A stretch of 64,000 nt of DNA from Hydrogenobacter thermophilus TK-6. Its GTDB lineage: Bacteria; Aquificota; Aquificia; Aquificales; Aquificaceae. The stretch spans positions 558,001 to 622,000 of the forward strand of contig NC_013799.1 of assembly GCF_000010785.1 (NCBI RefSeq), in the 5' to 3' direction. Position numbers and translations under genes: made by a program. Below the pieces are notes generated by a model, which saw only the letters and a list, made by a program, of their open reading frames with translations, ran no database searches and was not told where the DNA came from. Shown here one piece after another: positions 25,470 to 32,558 of this stretch. The stretch's first letter is position 1; every line of letters starts with the position of its first letter.

Positions 25470-26351
25470 GGCTAAAACCTTGTCCTTTATAGCCTGATAT
25501 ATCTCAAGAGTCGCTCTTGACTTGTTTAGTGTGTAAAAGTGTAGTCCTGGCACTCCGTTTTTTAAAAGATCCTCACACTGCTTTATGGCAAACTCTACAC
25601 CTATTTTTGTAGTCTCCTCCTGATCATCCATGTGAGGCTCAAGTCTCTTTATCAGGTCATCGGGTATGGTAGCACCGCACATGGAAGCAAACTTACTTAT
25701 CTGTCTGAAGTTGGTTATGGGCATGATGCCGGGTATTATGGGTATGTCTATGCCTTCTTTGTAGCACATGTCAATAAACCTGTAGTAATAGTCGTTTATG
25801 AAAAACATCTGGGTTATAGAAAAATCCGCTCCCTCCATCACCTTCTTTTTAAAGTACCTTATCTCCCACTCCATGTTGGGAGACTCGGGATGCCCCTCTG
25901 GATACGAAGCCACACCTACAGAGAAGTGTTCCCCAAAGCTACTTCTTATAAGTCTTACCAACTCGTTGGCATGCTTACAGGCACCATCTGGGGGTTTAAA
26001 GTTTGGCATGTTTGCTGGTAGGTCTCCCCTCAGAGCCAGTATGTTTTCTATGCCTATCTCTTTGTACTCTCTGAGTATGCTTATTATCTCTTCCCTTGAG
26101 TGGGCTATACAGGTAAGGTGTGCCATAACTGTCATATGGGTTTGCTGATGTATCCTTTCCACCACCCTCTTGGTTCTATCTCTTGTGCTTCCACCAGCAC
26201 CGTATGTAACGGAAACAAAGGTGGGTGATAGACACTCAAGACTTTTTATAGTATCAAAAAGTTCCCTCTCACCTTCTTCCGTCTTGGGCGGGAAGAATTC
26301 AAAGGATATACTAAAGGTTCCCTTCTTGAGCAGCTCTCCTATCTTCAACAA
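25449..26351 (-). CDS. metF: 5,10-methylenetetrahydrofolate reductase
   Basis: Flavoprotein that reduces methylene-THF to methyl-THF. The 300-residue TIM barrel has [16 protein letters not shown] near the N-terminus, [40 protein letters not shown] and PGIMPI, all typical of MetF. Methyl-THF feeds methionine synthesis or, in autotrophs, one-carbon flux. The start codon lies inside the end of the upstream small gene (41-bp overlap), so they are probably co-translated. Confidence 0.95.
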   Translation of the reverse strand: MLKIGELLKKGTFSISFEFFPPKTEEGERELFDTIKSLECLSPTFVSVTYGAGGSTRDRTKRVVERIHQQTHMTVMAHLTCIAHSREEIISILREYKEIGIENILALRGDLPANMPNFKPPDGACKHANELVRLIRSSFGEHFSVGVASYPEGHPESPNMEWEIRYFKKKVMEGADFSITQMFFINDYYYRFIDMCYKEGIDIPIIPGIMPITNFRQISKFASMCGATIPDDLIKRLEPHMDDQEETTKIGVEFAIKQCEDLLKNGVPGLHFYTLNKSRATLEIYQAIKDKVLALRSYLP

Positions 26352-26658
26352 ACACCTCCGTAAGCTTTATAATTCTCATTTTGCACGGAGCTGGAGATTT
26401 TAAAAACAGACTCAGAGCGTTTATAAGTCTATCAAGCTCTTCTCTGTGTCCTTGCACAAAATCATACAGATAATTTAATGACCCTTCTACCTCTGTACTG
26501 AGAGCCTTTTCCTTAATGACTTCCTCCGGAGTCTTACCTTCACCAAAAGCTCTGAGCACCTTGATAATCTTGCTTATAAGGTCGTCCCTTGTCTTTGCCC
26601 ACCTTATATCCGTGTAATCGGTTATTACCCTGTAAAAGATTTTTAGCGTATCTTGCAT
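26311..26658 (-). CDS. Small helical protein of unknown function
   Basis: 115-residue, probably all-alpha, charged protein that I do not recognise. It starts one base after the GYD gene stop region and overlaps the metF start by 41 bp, so it sits in the middle of a three-gene minus-strand unit (GYD protein, this, metF). The one notable feature is a [20 protein letters not shown] helix. No signal peptide or transmembrane segment is seen. The tight coupling on both sides is the main support for it being a real gene. Confidence 0.6.
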   Translation of the reverse strand: MQDTLKIFYRVITDYTDIRWAKTRDDLISKIIKVLRAFGEGKTPEEVIKEKALSTEVEGSLNYLYDFVQGHREELDRLINALSLFLKSPAPCKMRIIKLTEVFVEDRRAAQEGNL

Positions 26659-26958
26659 TCACTTGCTAAGCTCTTGCAGGTCTTTTATGAGTTGGTCCAC
26701 ATCTATGGCAGGCATGGTGAGGGTCCTTATGGTACCTCTTGAGCCAAGCTCAATAGCCATCTTGACCACTGTATCGTTGTCTGGTGCTTCAAGTATGTTG
26801 ACAAAATCATAAGGACCCATGACTGCATACTGAGCGATAAGTTTGACCCCAAAGCGCTCCATCACTTCCCTATCCACTTCCTTTATCCTCTCGGGTCTGT
26901 GCTTGAGGGTCTTCATACCCTCATCGGTAAGCGTTGTTAACATTACAAACAATGCCAT
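26659..26958 (-). CDS. GYD-domain protein
   Basis: 99-residue single-domain protein starting MALFVMLTTLTDEG at the ATG at 26958, which has a GGAGGT Shine-Dalgarno; the frame is open 18 codons further upstream but without one. It contains the diagnostic TDEG...K..PER near the start and VMGPYDFVNILEAPDN, the YD-containing core of the GYD family, ending in an amphipathic helix. GYD proteins are small ferredoxin-fold dimers of unknown role. It opens the metF transcription unit and is divergent from the bd-like operon. Confidence 0.82.
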   Translation of the reverse strand: MALFVMLTTLTDEGMKTLKHRPERIKEVDREVMERFGVKLIAQYAVMGPYDFVNILEAPDNDTVVKMAIELGSRGTIRTLTMPAIDVDQLIKDLQELSK

Positions 26959-27016
26959 CTTTTTTACCTCCCTAAGTAAATATTTTATGCCATTACTGGC
27001 GAAGGTATCCAAAAAC

Positions 27017-27045
27017 TTGACTTATGATAAAAATCAGTTTATATT
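27017..27045 (+). promoter_or_regulatory. Sigma-70 type promoter of the bd-like operon
   Basis: TTGACT at 27017-27022 and TATATT at 27040-27045 are separated by 17 bp. About 38 nt later a GGAGGTG Shine-Dalgarno precedes the ATG at 27089. Confidence 0.7.
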
Positions 27046-27088
27046 AATGTTAAGTTATCGTTATTATTAACTGCAGGAGGTGCGTAGC

Positions 27089-28498
27089 ATGGACGTGCTG
27101 GGTTTTTATCCCATGTGGTATGTACCAACAGTAGGGAGTGCTTTTACCATAGCCATAATAGCTACCATCCACGTTATGGCTTCCCACACTTCTGTGGGTG
27201 CATCCATACTTCTGGCGTATTTGGCTACCAAAGCCTACAGAGAAAATCAACCCCAGATATACGACTACATCAAAAAGTACCTTCTGGGACTTCTCATTTT
27301 CTCTTATGTATCTGGTTCTATAACGGGTCCGGGTATATGGTTCTCTGCCACCGTAGCCAATCCAAGAGGTATATCCGCACTCATTCACAACTTTGTGTGG
27401 GTGTGGGCTGCCGAGTGGGTTTGGTTTGTGGCAGAAGTCACGCTGGTTTACATACTCTTTTACACTCTTGGGAGGATAGACCAGAGAAGCTGGCTAAGAC
27501 TCGCTTGGACCTTTGCCATAGGCTCATGGGCAACCATGTACATAATAGTGGGCATACTTTCCTTTATGCTCTCACCCGGGCATGAGAAGTGGTTTACTAC
27601 CGGCAACATCCTTGACGCTTTTTATAACAAAAACTACTTCCCTCACCTGCTTGAAAGGACCTCCTTTATGTTTGCTATAGCGGGTACTGTAGGGCTTGCC
27701 ATAGCAGGACTCATGAGGAAAGACATAAGCGAAAAGACATACAAGGAGATAGTTAAAACTCTGTCCTACTGGGGTATGGGTGGTGTTGTGTTTGGACTCG
27801 TCTTTTTCATCTGGTATATCTCAACACTTCCCAACAGAAGCGATGTGATACTTGAAAATGTCGTACCCATATATCTCAAATTGCCCATAATGGCTATAAT
27901 CCTTTTGGTGCTTGCCCACTTTTTCCTGACTGCAGTAAGACCCACCATGGCGAGGTTTTGGGTAGCTTATCCCCTTTACATACTCATATTCTTCATGGGA
28001 GTGTATCCGGAAGAGAAGATAAGAGAGACGCTGAGAAAACCTTATGTGGCTGGTGAGTTTATGTGGGTTAACCAGATAGTGGCAAGGGATGTGCCTGCAA
28101 AGGGTATCAAGTCAGAAGTGCCTCTAATTGACCAGAAGGGACTTTTAAAGCTTAACGCCTTTGTACCTGAAGGTTTAAAGAACCTAACTCCTCAAAACCA
28201 GATAATGGCTGGAAAAACAGTAGCTGTGCTTGCATGCTCAGGTTGCCACAACGTTACCGGCTCTACAGGTCTCAGACCCTTCGGACAGAAGTTTGCAGGT
28301 ATGACAGACCCCAATGCGGTTTACAGCTTTCTCACCAGCTACCTTAGAGATAATCACCCACCGTACATGCCCAAGCTGGTAGGAACTGACGAGGAGATAA
28401 GAGCTCTCTCTGCTTATATAGCAGATATGATCTCAAAAGGTGGCTCTGTCTCTGCAAAAATAGAAGTTCCCGCATCTTCTTCGGAAGCTAAAAAGTAA
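27089..28498 (+). CDS. Cytochrome bd-superfamily-like membrane subunit with C-terminal cytochrome c domain
   Basis: 469 residues from the ATG at 27089 (a GTG 9 bp earlier lies inside the Shine-Dalgarno). The first ~305 residues contain about eight transmembrane segments; the last ~100 form a cytochrome c domain with CSGCH at 383-387 and a possible distal Met in PPYMP at 427. TM segments carry His28 and His33 and the pair Glu109/Glu116 in AEWVWFVAEVTLV, which recalls the heme-binding Glu pair of CydA, and GSWATMYIIVGILSFMLSP resembles the corresponding CydA helix. This fits the quinol-site-lacking branch with a fused heme c, so the electron donor may be a cytochrome c-type chain rather than quinol. 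Function is inferred. Confidence 0.62.
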   Translation: MDVLGFYPMWYVPTVGSAFTIAIIATIHVMASHTSVGASILLAYLATKAYRENQPQIYDYIKKYLLGLLIFSYVSGSITGPGIWFSATVANPRGISALIHNFVWVWAAEWVWFVAEVTLVYILFYTLGRIDQRSWLRLAWTFAIGSWATMYIIVGILSFMLSPGHEKWFTTGNILDAFYNKNYFPHLLERTSFMFAIAGTVGLAIAGLMRKDISEKTYKEIVKTLSYWGMGGVVFGLVFFIWYISTLPNRSDVILENVVPIYLKLPIMAIILLVLAHFFLTAVRPTMARFWVAYPLYILIFFMGVYPEEKIRETLRKPYVAGEFMWVNQIVARDVPAKGIKSEVPLIDQKGLLKLNAFVPEGLKNLTPQNQIMAGKTVAVLACSGCHNVTGSTGLRPFGQKFAGMTDPNAVYSFLTSYLRDNHPPYMPKLVGTDEEIRALSAYIADMISKGGSVSAKIEVPASSSEAKK

Positions 28499-28511
28499 GG
28501 AGGTGTAAGCT

Positions 28512-29807
28512 ATGCAAGAAGTAGTTAGGTGGTTCTTACTTGCGGTTCTGTCCTTTATGATAGTAGGAGGAAAGCTTGCCTTAGCGGTTGATACCAGCGC
28601 CATGCTGAAAGCCATGGCAGACCCTGCCGGTGCTCCCTTTTTCCCCGTTGTTATGCAGGTGCTTCAAGTACTCACATGGGCGCTTCACATACTCTTCGTT
28701 TATACCTCAATTGGCGGTCTCTTCTTTGCCATATACGGTTTTACCAGAAGAGATGAAAATTGGCAAAAACTTTCAAGAGCAACTATTGAGCTTTCCAAAG
28801 TTTCCGTATCTTTAGCCATCGTGCTGGGCGTTGCTCCTTTGCTCTTCTATCAGGTCATATATGACCCTCTGTGGTACTCGTCTGCTAACCTTTCCGCTTG
28901 GTGGTACATACTGTTTATAGTATTTCTCCTCATAGGCTACTACTTTATTTGGGGAGCATACCTTACCAAAGATAAACCAACCATCTCCATGTTTATGTCA
29001 ATTCTTGGCATCATCTTCCTGCTTTTGGTGGGCTTTATCATCCATGTGGTAAACTATCAGTCTCTTTACCCTGAGAAGTGGGTAGAGTGGTACACATCAG
29101 GTGGAACAACTATGAACACGAGCGGATGGAACATTTATGCCTTTAACATTTTCAGGTATCTATCCTTCTTAGTGTTTCCTTCAGTGGCTGTCACAGGTAT
29201 ATTCCTCATGCTCTATAACTGGTACTTTAGAAGCAGGGAGGATATGGATAAGGAATACCTTGACTGGGCAGGTAAAGTGGGAGCCAGGTTTGCCCTCTAT
29301 GCTGGCGGTGGCTGGATAGTGGCGCAGGTACTTTACATATTTACAATTCCTGCGGATTGGGGTGCCAAGGGAAGCATCTTTACATGGCTTACTCTTCTTG
29401 GACTTCTTCTCGTTATAGGTGTGGTGTTTGCTGCTCAAAAGAATCCGGCAAAGATGGCTATACCTTCTCTCATCTCTGGAGTTGTTGCGCTCTTGCTTAT
29501 AGCCATCTTCAGAGAGTACTTGAGAGTTGCCTCCACCGCAAGGTTTGGCTACTCGGTATACGATTACAAGATGAACTTAGAGTTCCTGAGTCCATTACTC
29601 TTTTTTGGCACTCTACTGACAGGTCTTGTACTCTACGCATACGCCTGGTGGATGGCTTATAGAGCGGGAAGAACACCCAAAGGTAAAGTTTATGAAGCTT
29701 CCGAAACTGAACACCACCTGGGAGATGCTTCCGTCTTTGTGGTTATCCTCTGGGCTATAGTCTTCATAGGCGTAGGTCTTATAGTGATAGCCAGAAACTA
29801 CGCCTGA
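28512..29807 (+). CDS. Second bd-like membrane subunit, paralogous to the preceding gene
   Basis: 431-residue polytopic membrane protein, about ten hydrophobic segments, N-terminal segment possibly an uncleaved signal. Its second segment LHILFVYTSIGGLFFAIYG parallels IHVMASHTSVGASILLAYL of the preceding gene, so the two subunits are probably duplicates, like the CydAA' pairs described in the bd superfamily. It has no CxxCH. The gene is 13 bp downstream with an AGGAGGTG Shine-Dalgarno and ends just before a strong terminator, so the operon has two genes. A heterodimeric oxidoreductase in the cytoplasmic membrane is the likely product. Confidence 0.58.
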   Translation: MQEVVRWFLLAVLSFMIVGGKLALAVDTSAMLKAMADPAGAPFFPVVMQVLQVLTWALHILFVYTSIGGLFFAIYGFTRRDENWQKLSRATIELSKVSVSLAIVLGVAPLLFYQVIYDPLWYSSANLSAWWYILFIVFLLIGYYFIWGAYLTKDKPTISMFMSILGIIFLLLVGFIIHVVNYQSLYPEKWVEWYTSGGTTMNTSGWNIYAFNIFRYLSFLVFPSVAVTGIFLMLYNWYFRSREDMDKEYLDWAGKVGARFALYAGGGWIVAQVLYIFTIPADWGAKGSIFTWLTLLGLLLVIGVVFAAQKNPAKMAIPSLISGVVALLLIAIFREYLRVASTARFGYSVYDYKMNLEFLSPLLFFGTLLTGLVLYAYAWWMAYRAGRTPKGKVYEASETEHHLGDASVFVVILWAIVFIGVGLIVIARNYA

Positions 29808-29813
29808 CTGAGT

Positions 29814-29840
29814 GCCGGGCTTTTGCCCGGCTACTCTTTT
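29814..29840 (+). terminator. Intrinsic terminator of the bd-like operon
   Basis: GCCGGGC at 29814-29820 pairs with GCCCGGC at 29825-29831 around TTTT, followed by TACTCTTTT. A related hairpin, with a slightly different loop, recurs at about 31335-31360 as part of the direct repeat. Confidence 0.85.
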
Positions 29841-29860
29841 ATGATTATCTTAGCACCGTT
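29823..29860 (+). repeat. Left copy of 38-bp direct repeat flanking the ttuA-rhodanese gene
   Basis: Matches 31343-31380 at 37 of 38 positions (g29843 versus a31363). The right copy is the genuine 3' end of the lytic transglycosylase gene plus its terminator; the left copy encodes the same NGAKIIIKE tail on the minus strand but without a gene in front of it. Confidence 0.9.
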
Positions 29861-29905
29861 GGACTCTCTTTCTCCACGGTCTTTATTCCTTTGAGATTTA
29901 AAGTT
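29832..29905 (-). pseudogene. Decayed 3' fragment of a lytic transglycosylase gene
   Basis: Read on the minus strand, 29861-29905 can be translated as LKGIKTVEKESP, which matches GIKTLKKESQ near the C-terminus of the intact transglycosylase at 31351-32184. After the equivalent of a ~60-bp deletion that also shifts frame, the sequence resumes as NGAKIIIKE and stop, identical to the intact protein's end. So a piece of this gene's tail was duplicated and then decayed. It lies directly before the ttuA-rhodanese gene. Confidence 0.75.
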
Positions 29906-29945
29906 TGTCGCCTTTATAATCTTTACTTACTTATATTTTTTACTT

Positions 29946-31268
29946 ATGGAATTTAGGCTTGACGGCATTGTACACATCAATTACGGTAAATGCGGGATAG
30001 GAAAGATAAACTTAGAGTTAAAGCCTTTGGGTAAGTGTAGTAGGTGCAAGAAAAACGAGGCTATTATAAACCTGGCATACGCAAGACAAAGACTTTGTAA
30101 AGATTGTTTTAACGATTTCTTCGTTAATAGGGTTAGGAGGGTTGTAGAAGAGTTTAGGATGTTTAAACCCGGTGAGAGGGTTGCCGTGGCGGTTTCGGGT
30201 GGTAAGGATAGCGTTGCCCTACTCCACGCCCTAAAAAAGGCCTTTCCAGAACAAGATATATACGCCTTTTACATAAACCTCGGAATAAAATATTACTCGG
30301 ATCACCTTGAAAAGAAGGTGATAGAGCTTGCGGAAATGGTCGGTGTCCCCATAGAGATATACAACTTAAAGGAAAAAGAAGGTTATACCATAGACGATTT
30401 TCTACTAACAAAGTATAAGAACAAGATGTGCTCGGTTTGTGGGTTAATAAAGAGGAATATTTTTACGACACTGGCCGTAAGGGTAAATGCGGATACGGTT
30501 GCAACGGGGCACAACCTTGACGATACCGTTTCAACAATGATGTCTTTATTCTTTGCGGGGGATTTTGAAGGTATAGCGAGGTTAAAACCCGTATTAAAAC
30601 CATTAATAAAGGGACAGCCAAGAAAGATAAAACCCTTAATAACAACCCCAGAAATTGAGGATTTGTATTATGTGGCCTTAAACGAACTTCCGGTTCAGGA
30701 ATGCGGTTGCCCTCATGGGGAATTTACACCGATTAAGGGTATGAAAAAATGGCTTGACGAAATGGAAAAGGAACAACCGGATATAAAATTTAGGCTCCTA
30801 TCCGTATTCAGAAGGAAGTTTATCCCATTGGTGGATAGGGGATTAGGTGAAGAAGGCGTTGAAGAGGTTAGGGCATGTACGGTTTGCGGAATGCCCTCAT
30901 CATCCGAAATATGCTCAAAGTGTAGGAGGGTTATGGAGTTGATGGAAATCAAGGAAAGGAGAGGAGAAATTAAGATGGAAATAACATTTGAGGAGTTGGA
31001 AAGGTTAAGGGAGAAAGAAAGGGTTGTTTTACTTGATGTTAGGGATAGAAAAGAGTACGAGGTTTATACCCTTGAAGGGGCTATAAATATCCCCGCGGAT
31101 GAGATACAGAAAAGGTGGAAAGAACTCTTAAAGTATAAGAGAACGCATAAGGTTGTTGTGTTTTGCAATGCCGGAAGGAGCAGTTATGCCGTGGCGGTGA
31201 AGTTGAGGAATTTGGGTTTTGATGCCTATAGCTTAAAGGGTGGTATAATAAGCCATATTCAACCTTAA
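29946..31268 (+). CDS. ttuA: tRNA 2-thiolation protein TtuA fused to a rhodanese domain
   Basis: 440 residues. TtuA converts m5U54 of tRNA to 2-thioribothymidine, a thermophile modification that stabilises tRNA. Visible are zinc finger 1 (Cys31, 34, 51, 54), the PP-loop SGGKDS at 84-89, Cys162/Cys165 and Cys253 or 255 for the 4Fe-4S cluster, and zinc finger 2 (Cys311, 314, 323, 326). A C-terminal rhodanese (about 345-440) has the active-site Cys407 in CNAGRSS, so sulfur could be handed over within one polypeptide. Leu TTA and Val GTT codons are commoner than in neighbours, and the gene is bracketed by a direct repeat, so it looks inserted. The first ~29 residues are an unusual extension. TATATT lies 8 nt before the ATG. 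Confidence 0.85.
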   Translation: MEFRLDGIVHINYGKCGIGKINLELKPLGKCSRCKKNEAIINLAYARQRLCKDCFNDFFVNRVRRVVEEFRMFKPGERVAVAVSGGKDSVALLHALKKAFPEQDIYAFYINLGIKYYSDHLEKKVIELAEMVGVPIEIYNLKEKEGYTIDDFLLTKYKNKMCSVCGLIKRNIFTTLAVRVNADTVATGHNLDDTVSTMMSLFFAGDFEGIARLKPVLKPLIKGQPRKIKPLITTPEIEDLYYVALNELPVQECGCPHGEFTPIKGMKKWLDEMEKEQPDIKFRLLSVFRRKFIPLVDRGLGEEGVEEVRACTVCGMPSSSEICSKCRRVMELMEIKERRGEIKMEITFEELERLREKERVVLLDVRDRKEYEVYTLEGAINIPADEIQKRWKELLKYKRTHKVVVFCNAGRSSYAVAVKLRNLGFDAYSLKGGIISHIQP

Positions 31269-31280
31269 AATCTCCAACTC

Positions 31281-31322
31281 ATGGAGGAGAGGAAAGAGGC
31301 GGCAAAAAGGTTGGCGAAATAA
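31281..31322 (+). other. 13-codon open frame after ttuA, possible truncated gene start
   Basis: ATG at 31281 opens MEERKEAAKRLAK and stops at 31320. It reads like the beginning of a charged helical protein and may be the broken start of the gene that followed ttuA in its source genome. It may equally be chance. Confidence 0.25.
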
Positions 31323-31342
31323 CTGGTACTTTACGGGCTTGT

Positions 31343-31380
31343 TTGCCCGGCTACTCTTTTATAATTATCTTAGCACCGTT
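31343..31380 (+). repeat. Right copy of 38-bp direct repeat flanking the ttuA-rhodanese gene
   Basis: 37 of 38 bases identical to 29823-29860. It covers the terminator side and the last codons of the intact transglycosylase gene. The two copies enclose about 1.5 kb. Confidence 0.9.
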
Positions 31381-32184
31381 TTCAAGGGTAATAATCCTTT
31401 CTCTTTGACTTCTTTCTACCTTAGATAGCTCTGCATGTGCTGACTGGCTCTCTTTCTTTAGGGTTTTTATCCCTTCGCTAAAAAGCCCGTACTTGACTGG
31501 GTCCCTGGTTATGAGAAGCACCGCAAAAAAAGCAGGCACATAGTTTCTTGTCTCCTCTGGTAGCATGTCCTTAGTTATCCAGAAATCCACACCGGCGGTT
31601 CTGTACTTTACGCAGTTCTCACCGCAGTTATAACCTGCCAGCGCCAGCTCCCAGTTTCCAAACATACTGTAAAGGTCCTTTAGGTACCTGACCGCAGCCT
31701 CCGTGGACTTTATCACATCAAACCTCTCATCCACATGCTCATCCACCCTAAGTCCGTATCTTCTGGCGGTTGAGGGGATAAACTGCCAAAGACCGGCAGC
31801 TCCTGACCTTGACACTGCCAGAGGATTAAAACCACTCTCTATAACAGGAAGAAGCGAAAGTTCCGATGGTAACCCACTTTTTTCAACGATGGGTTTTATG
31901 ATGGGTAGGTAATACTCAGCTCTCTGAAGAGTTTTTTCCAGGTAAGGTTTGTTTTGCAAAAAGTAAGAGATGTATCTTTTTATCTCTTCCCTGTCTGGTA
32001 TGGGGATGTTGAGGTTTTTAGCCTCTTTTACTATAAATCTCTCTTCCTCTTCGGAGAAGGAAAAACTACCCTTCTGAACGAGCTGAATCTTATCCCCACT
32101 CCTTGGCATCACAGCCTGTTTTACCGCCTGAGTGCAAGAAAACAAAGAGCTGCAGATCAATACTGCCCCTATCCCCCTTCTCAT
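31351..32184 (-). CDS. Lipoprotein lytic transglycosylase (SLT domain)
   Basis: 277-residue lipoprotein: the signal peptide ends in the lipobox SLFSC. The SLT domain (about 95-235) has the catalytic Glu in LLPVIESGFNP, then AVSRSGAAGLWQFIPSTARRYGL, YLKDLY..FGNWELALAGYNCGE and RNYVPAFFA, as in MltD/MltC-type enzymes. It cleaves the glycan strand of peptidoglycan, forming 1,6-anhydro-MurNAc ends. MltD proteins usually carry LysM repeats; none is seen here, only a short charged tail ending NGAKIIIKE. That tail is partly duplicated upstream (29832-29905). Confidence 0.88.
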   Translation of the reverse strand: MRRGIGAVLICSSLFSCTQAVKQAVMPRSGDKIQLVQKGSFSFSEEEERFIVKEAKNLNIPIPDREEIKRYISYFLQNKPYLEKTLQRAEYYLPIIKPIVEKSGLPSELSLLPVIESGFNPLAVSRSGAAGLWQFIPSTARRYGLRVDEHVDERFDVIKSTEAAVRYLKDLYSMFGNWELALAGYNCGENCVKYRTAGVDFWITKDMLPEETRNYVPAFFAVLLITRDPVKYGLFSEGIKTLKKESQSAHAELSKVERSQRERIITLENGAKIIIKE

Positions 32185-32203
32185 GGGTATATATTATAAG
32201 CCG

Positions 32204-32212
32204 TGTTATAAT
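32204..32212 (+). promoter_or_regulatory. Extended -10 promoter of secG, leaderless geometry
   Basis: TGTTATAAT is an extended -10 element (TGnTATAAT). The hexamer at 32207-32212 ends exactly 7 nt before the secG ATG at 32220. Confidence 0.65.
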
Positions 32213-32219
32213 TAAAATC

Positions 32220-32558
32220 ATGTACTACTTTTTGCTGGTGGTTTTTGTTTTTATAGCTTTCCTGCTTATAGTGGTGGTGCTTCTTCAAAGAAGCAGGGGA
32301 GATGTGGGAACAGCTTTTGGTGGTATGGGGCAAGGTGTTTTTGGTCCGGGGGGTGTAGATACCATACTTACCAAGATCACTTACTGGCTCGGTTTTTTGT
32401 TTATGTTCATAGCCATACTTTTGGCACTTACGCATCCATCAAAGAGAGGCTCTCTCTTAAAAGATGAAGGTGCAAGAGCTCCTCAAAAGACCCAGCAAAG
32501 TATCCCTGAGAGACAGGGAGCTCCTTCTGGCACACCTCCTGAAAGTAAAGGTAGGTGA
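32220..32558 (+). CDS. secG: Protein translocase subunit SecG
   Basis: 112-residue membrane protein that assists SecYE/SecA protein export. It starts at the ATG at 32220 (the open frame runs upstream through the divergent transglycosylase). TM1 (MYYFLLVVFVFIAFLLIVVVLLQ) is followed by the family motif QRSRGDVGTAFGG and a GG-rich loop, then TM2 (LGFLFMFIAILLAL). The Pro/Gln-rich tail from ~80 to 112 is unusual because it is encoded in the 95 bp that overlap prmC. Confidence 0.88.
   Translation: MYYFLLVVFVFIAFLLIVVVLLQRSRGDVGTAFGGMGQGVFGPGGVDTILTKITYWLGFLFMFIAILLALTHPSKRGSLLKDEGARAPQKTQQSIPERQGAPSGTPPESKGR

Noticed and set aside
29823-31380. Insertion sequence as carrier of ttuA
   Set aside because: No transposase gene or terminal inverted repeats are visible, and the flanking direct repeat is far too long for a typical target duplication.
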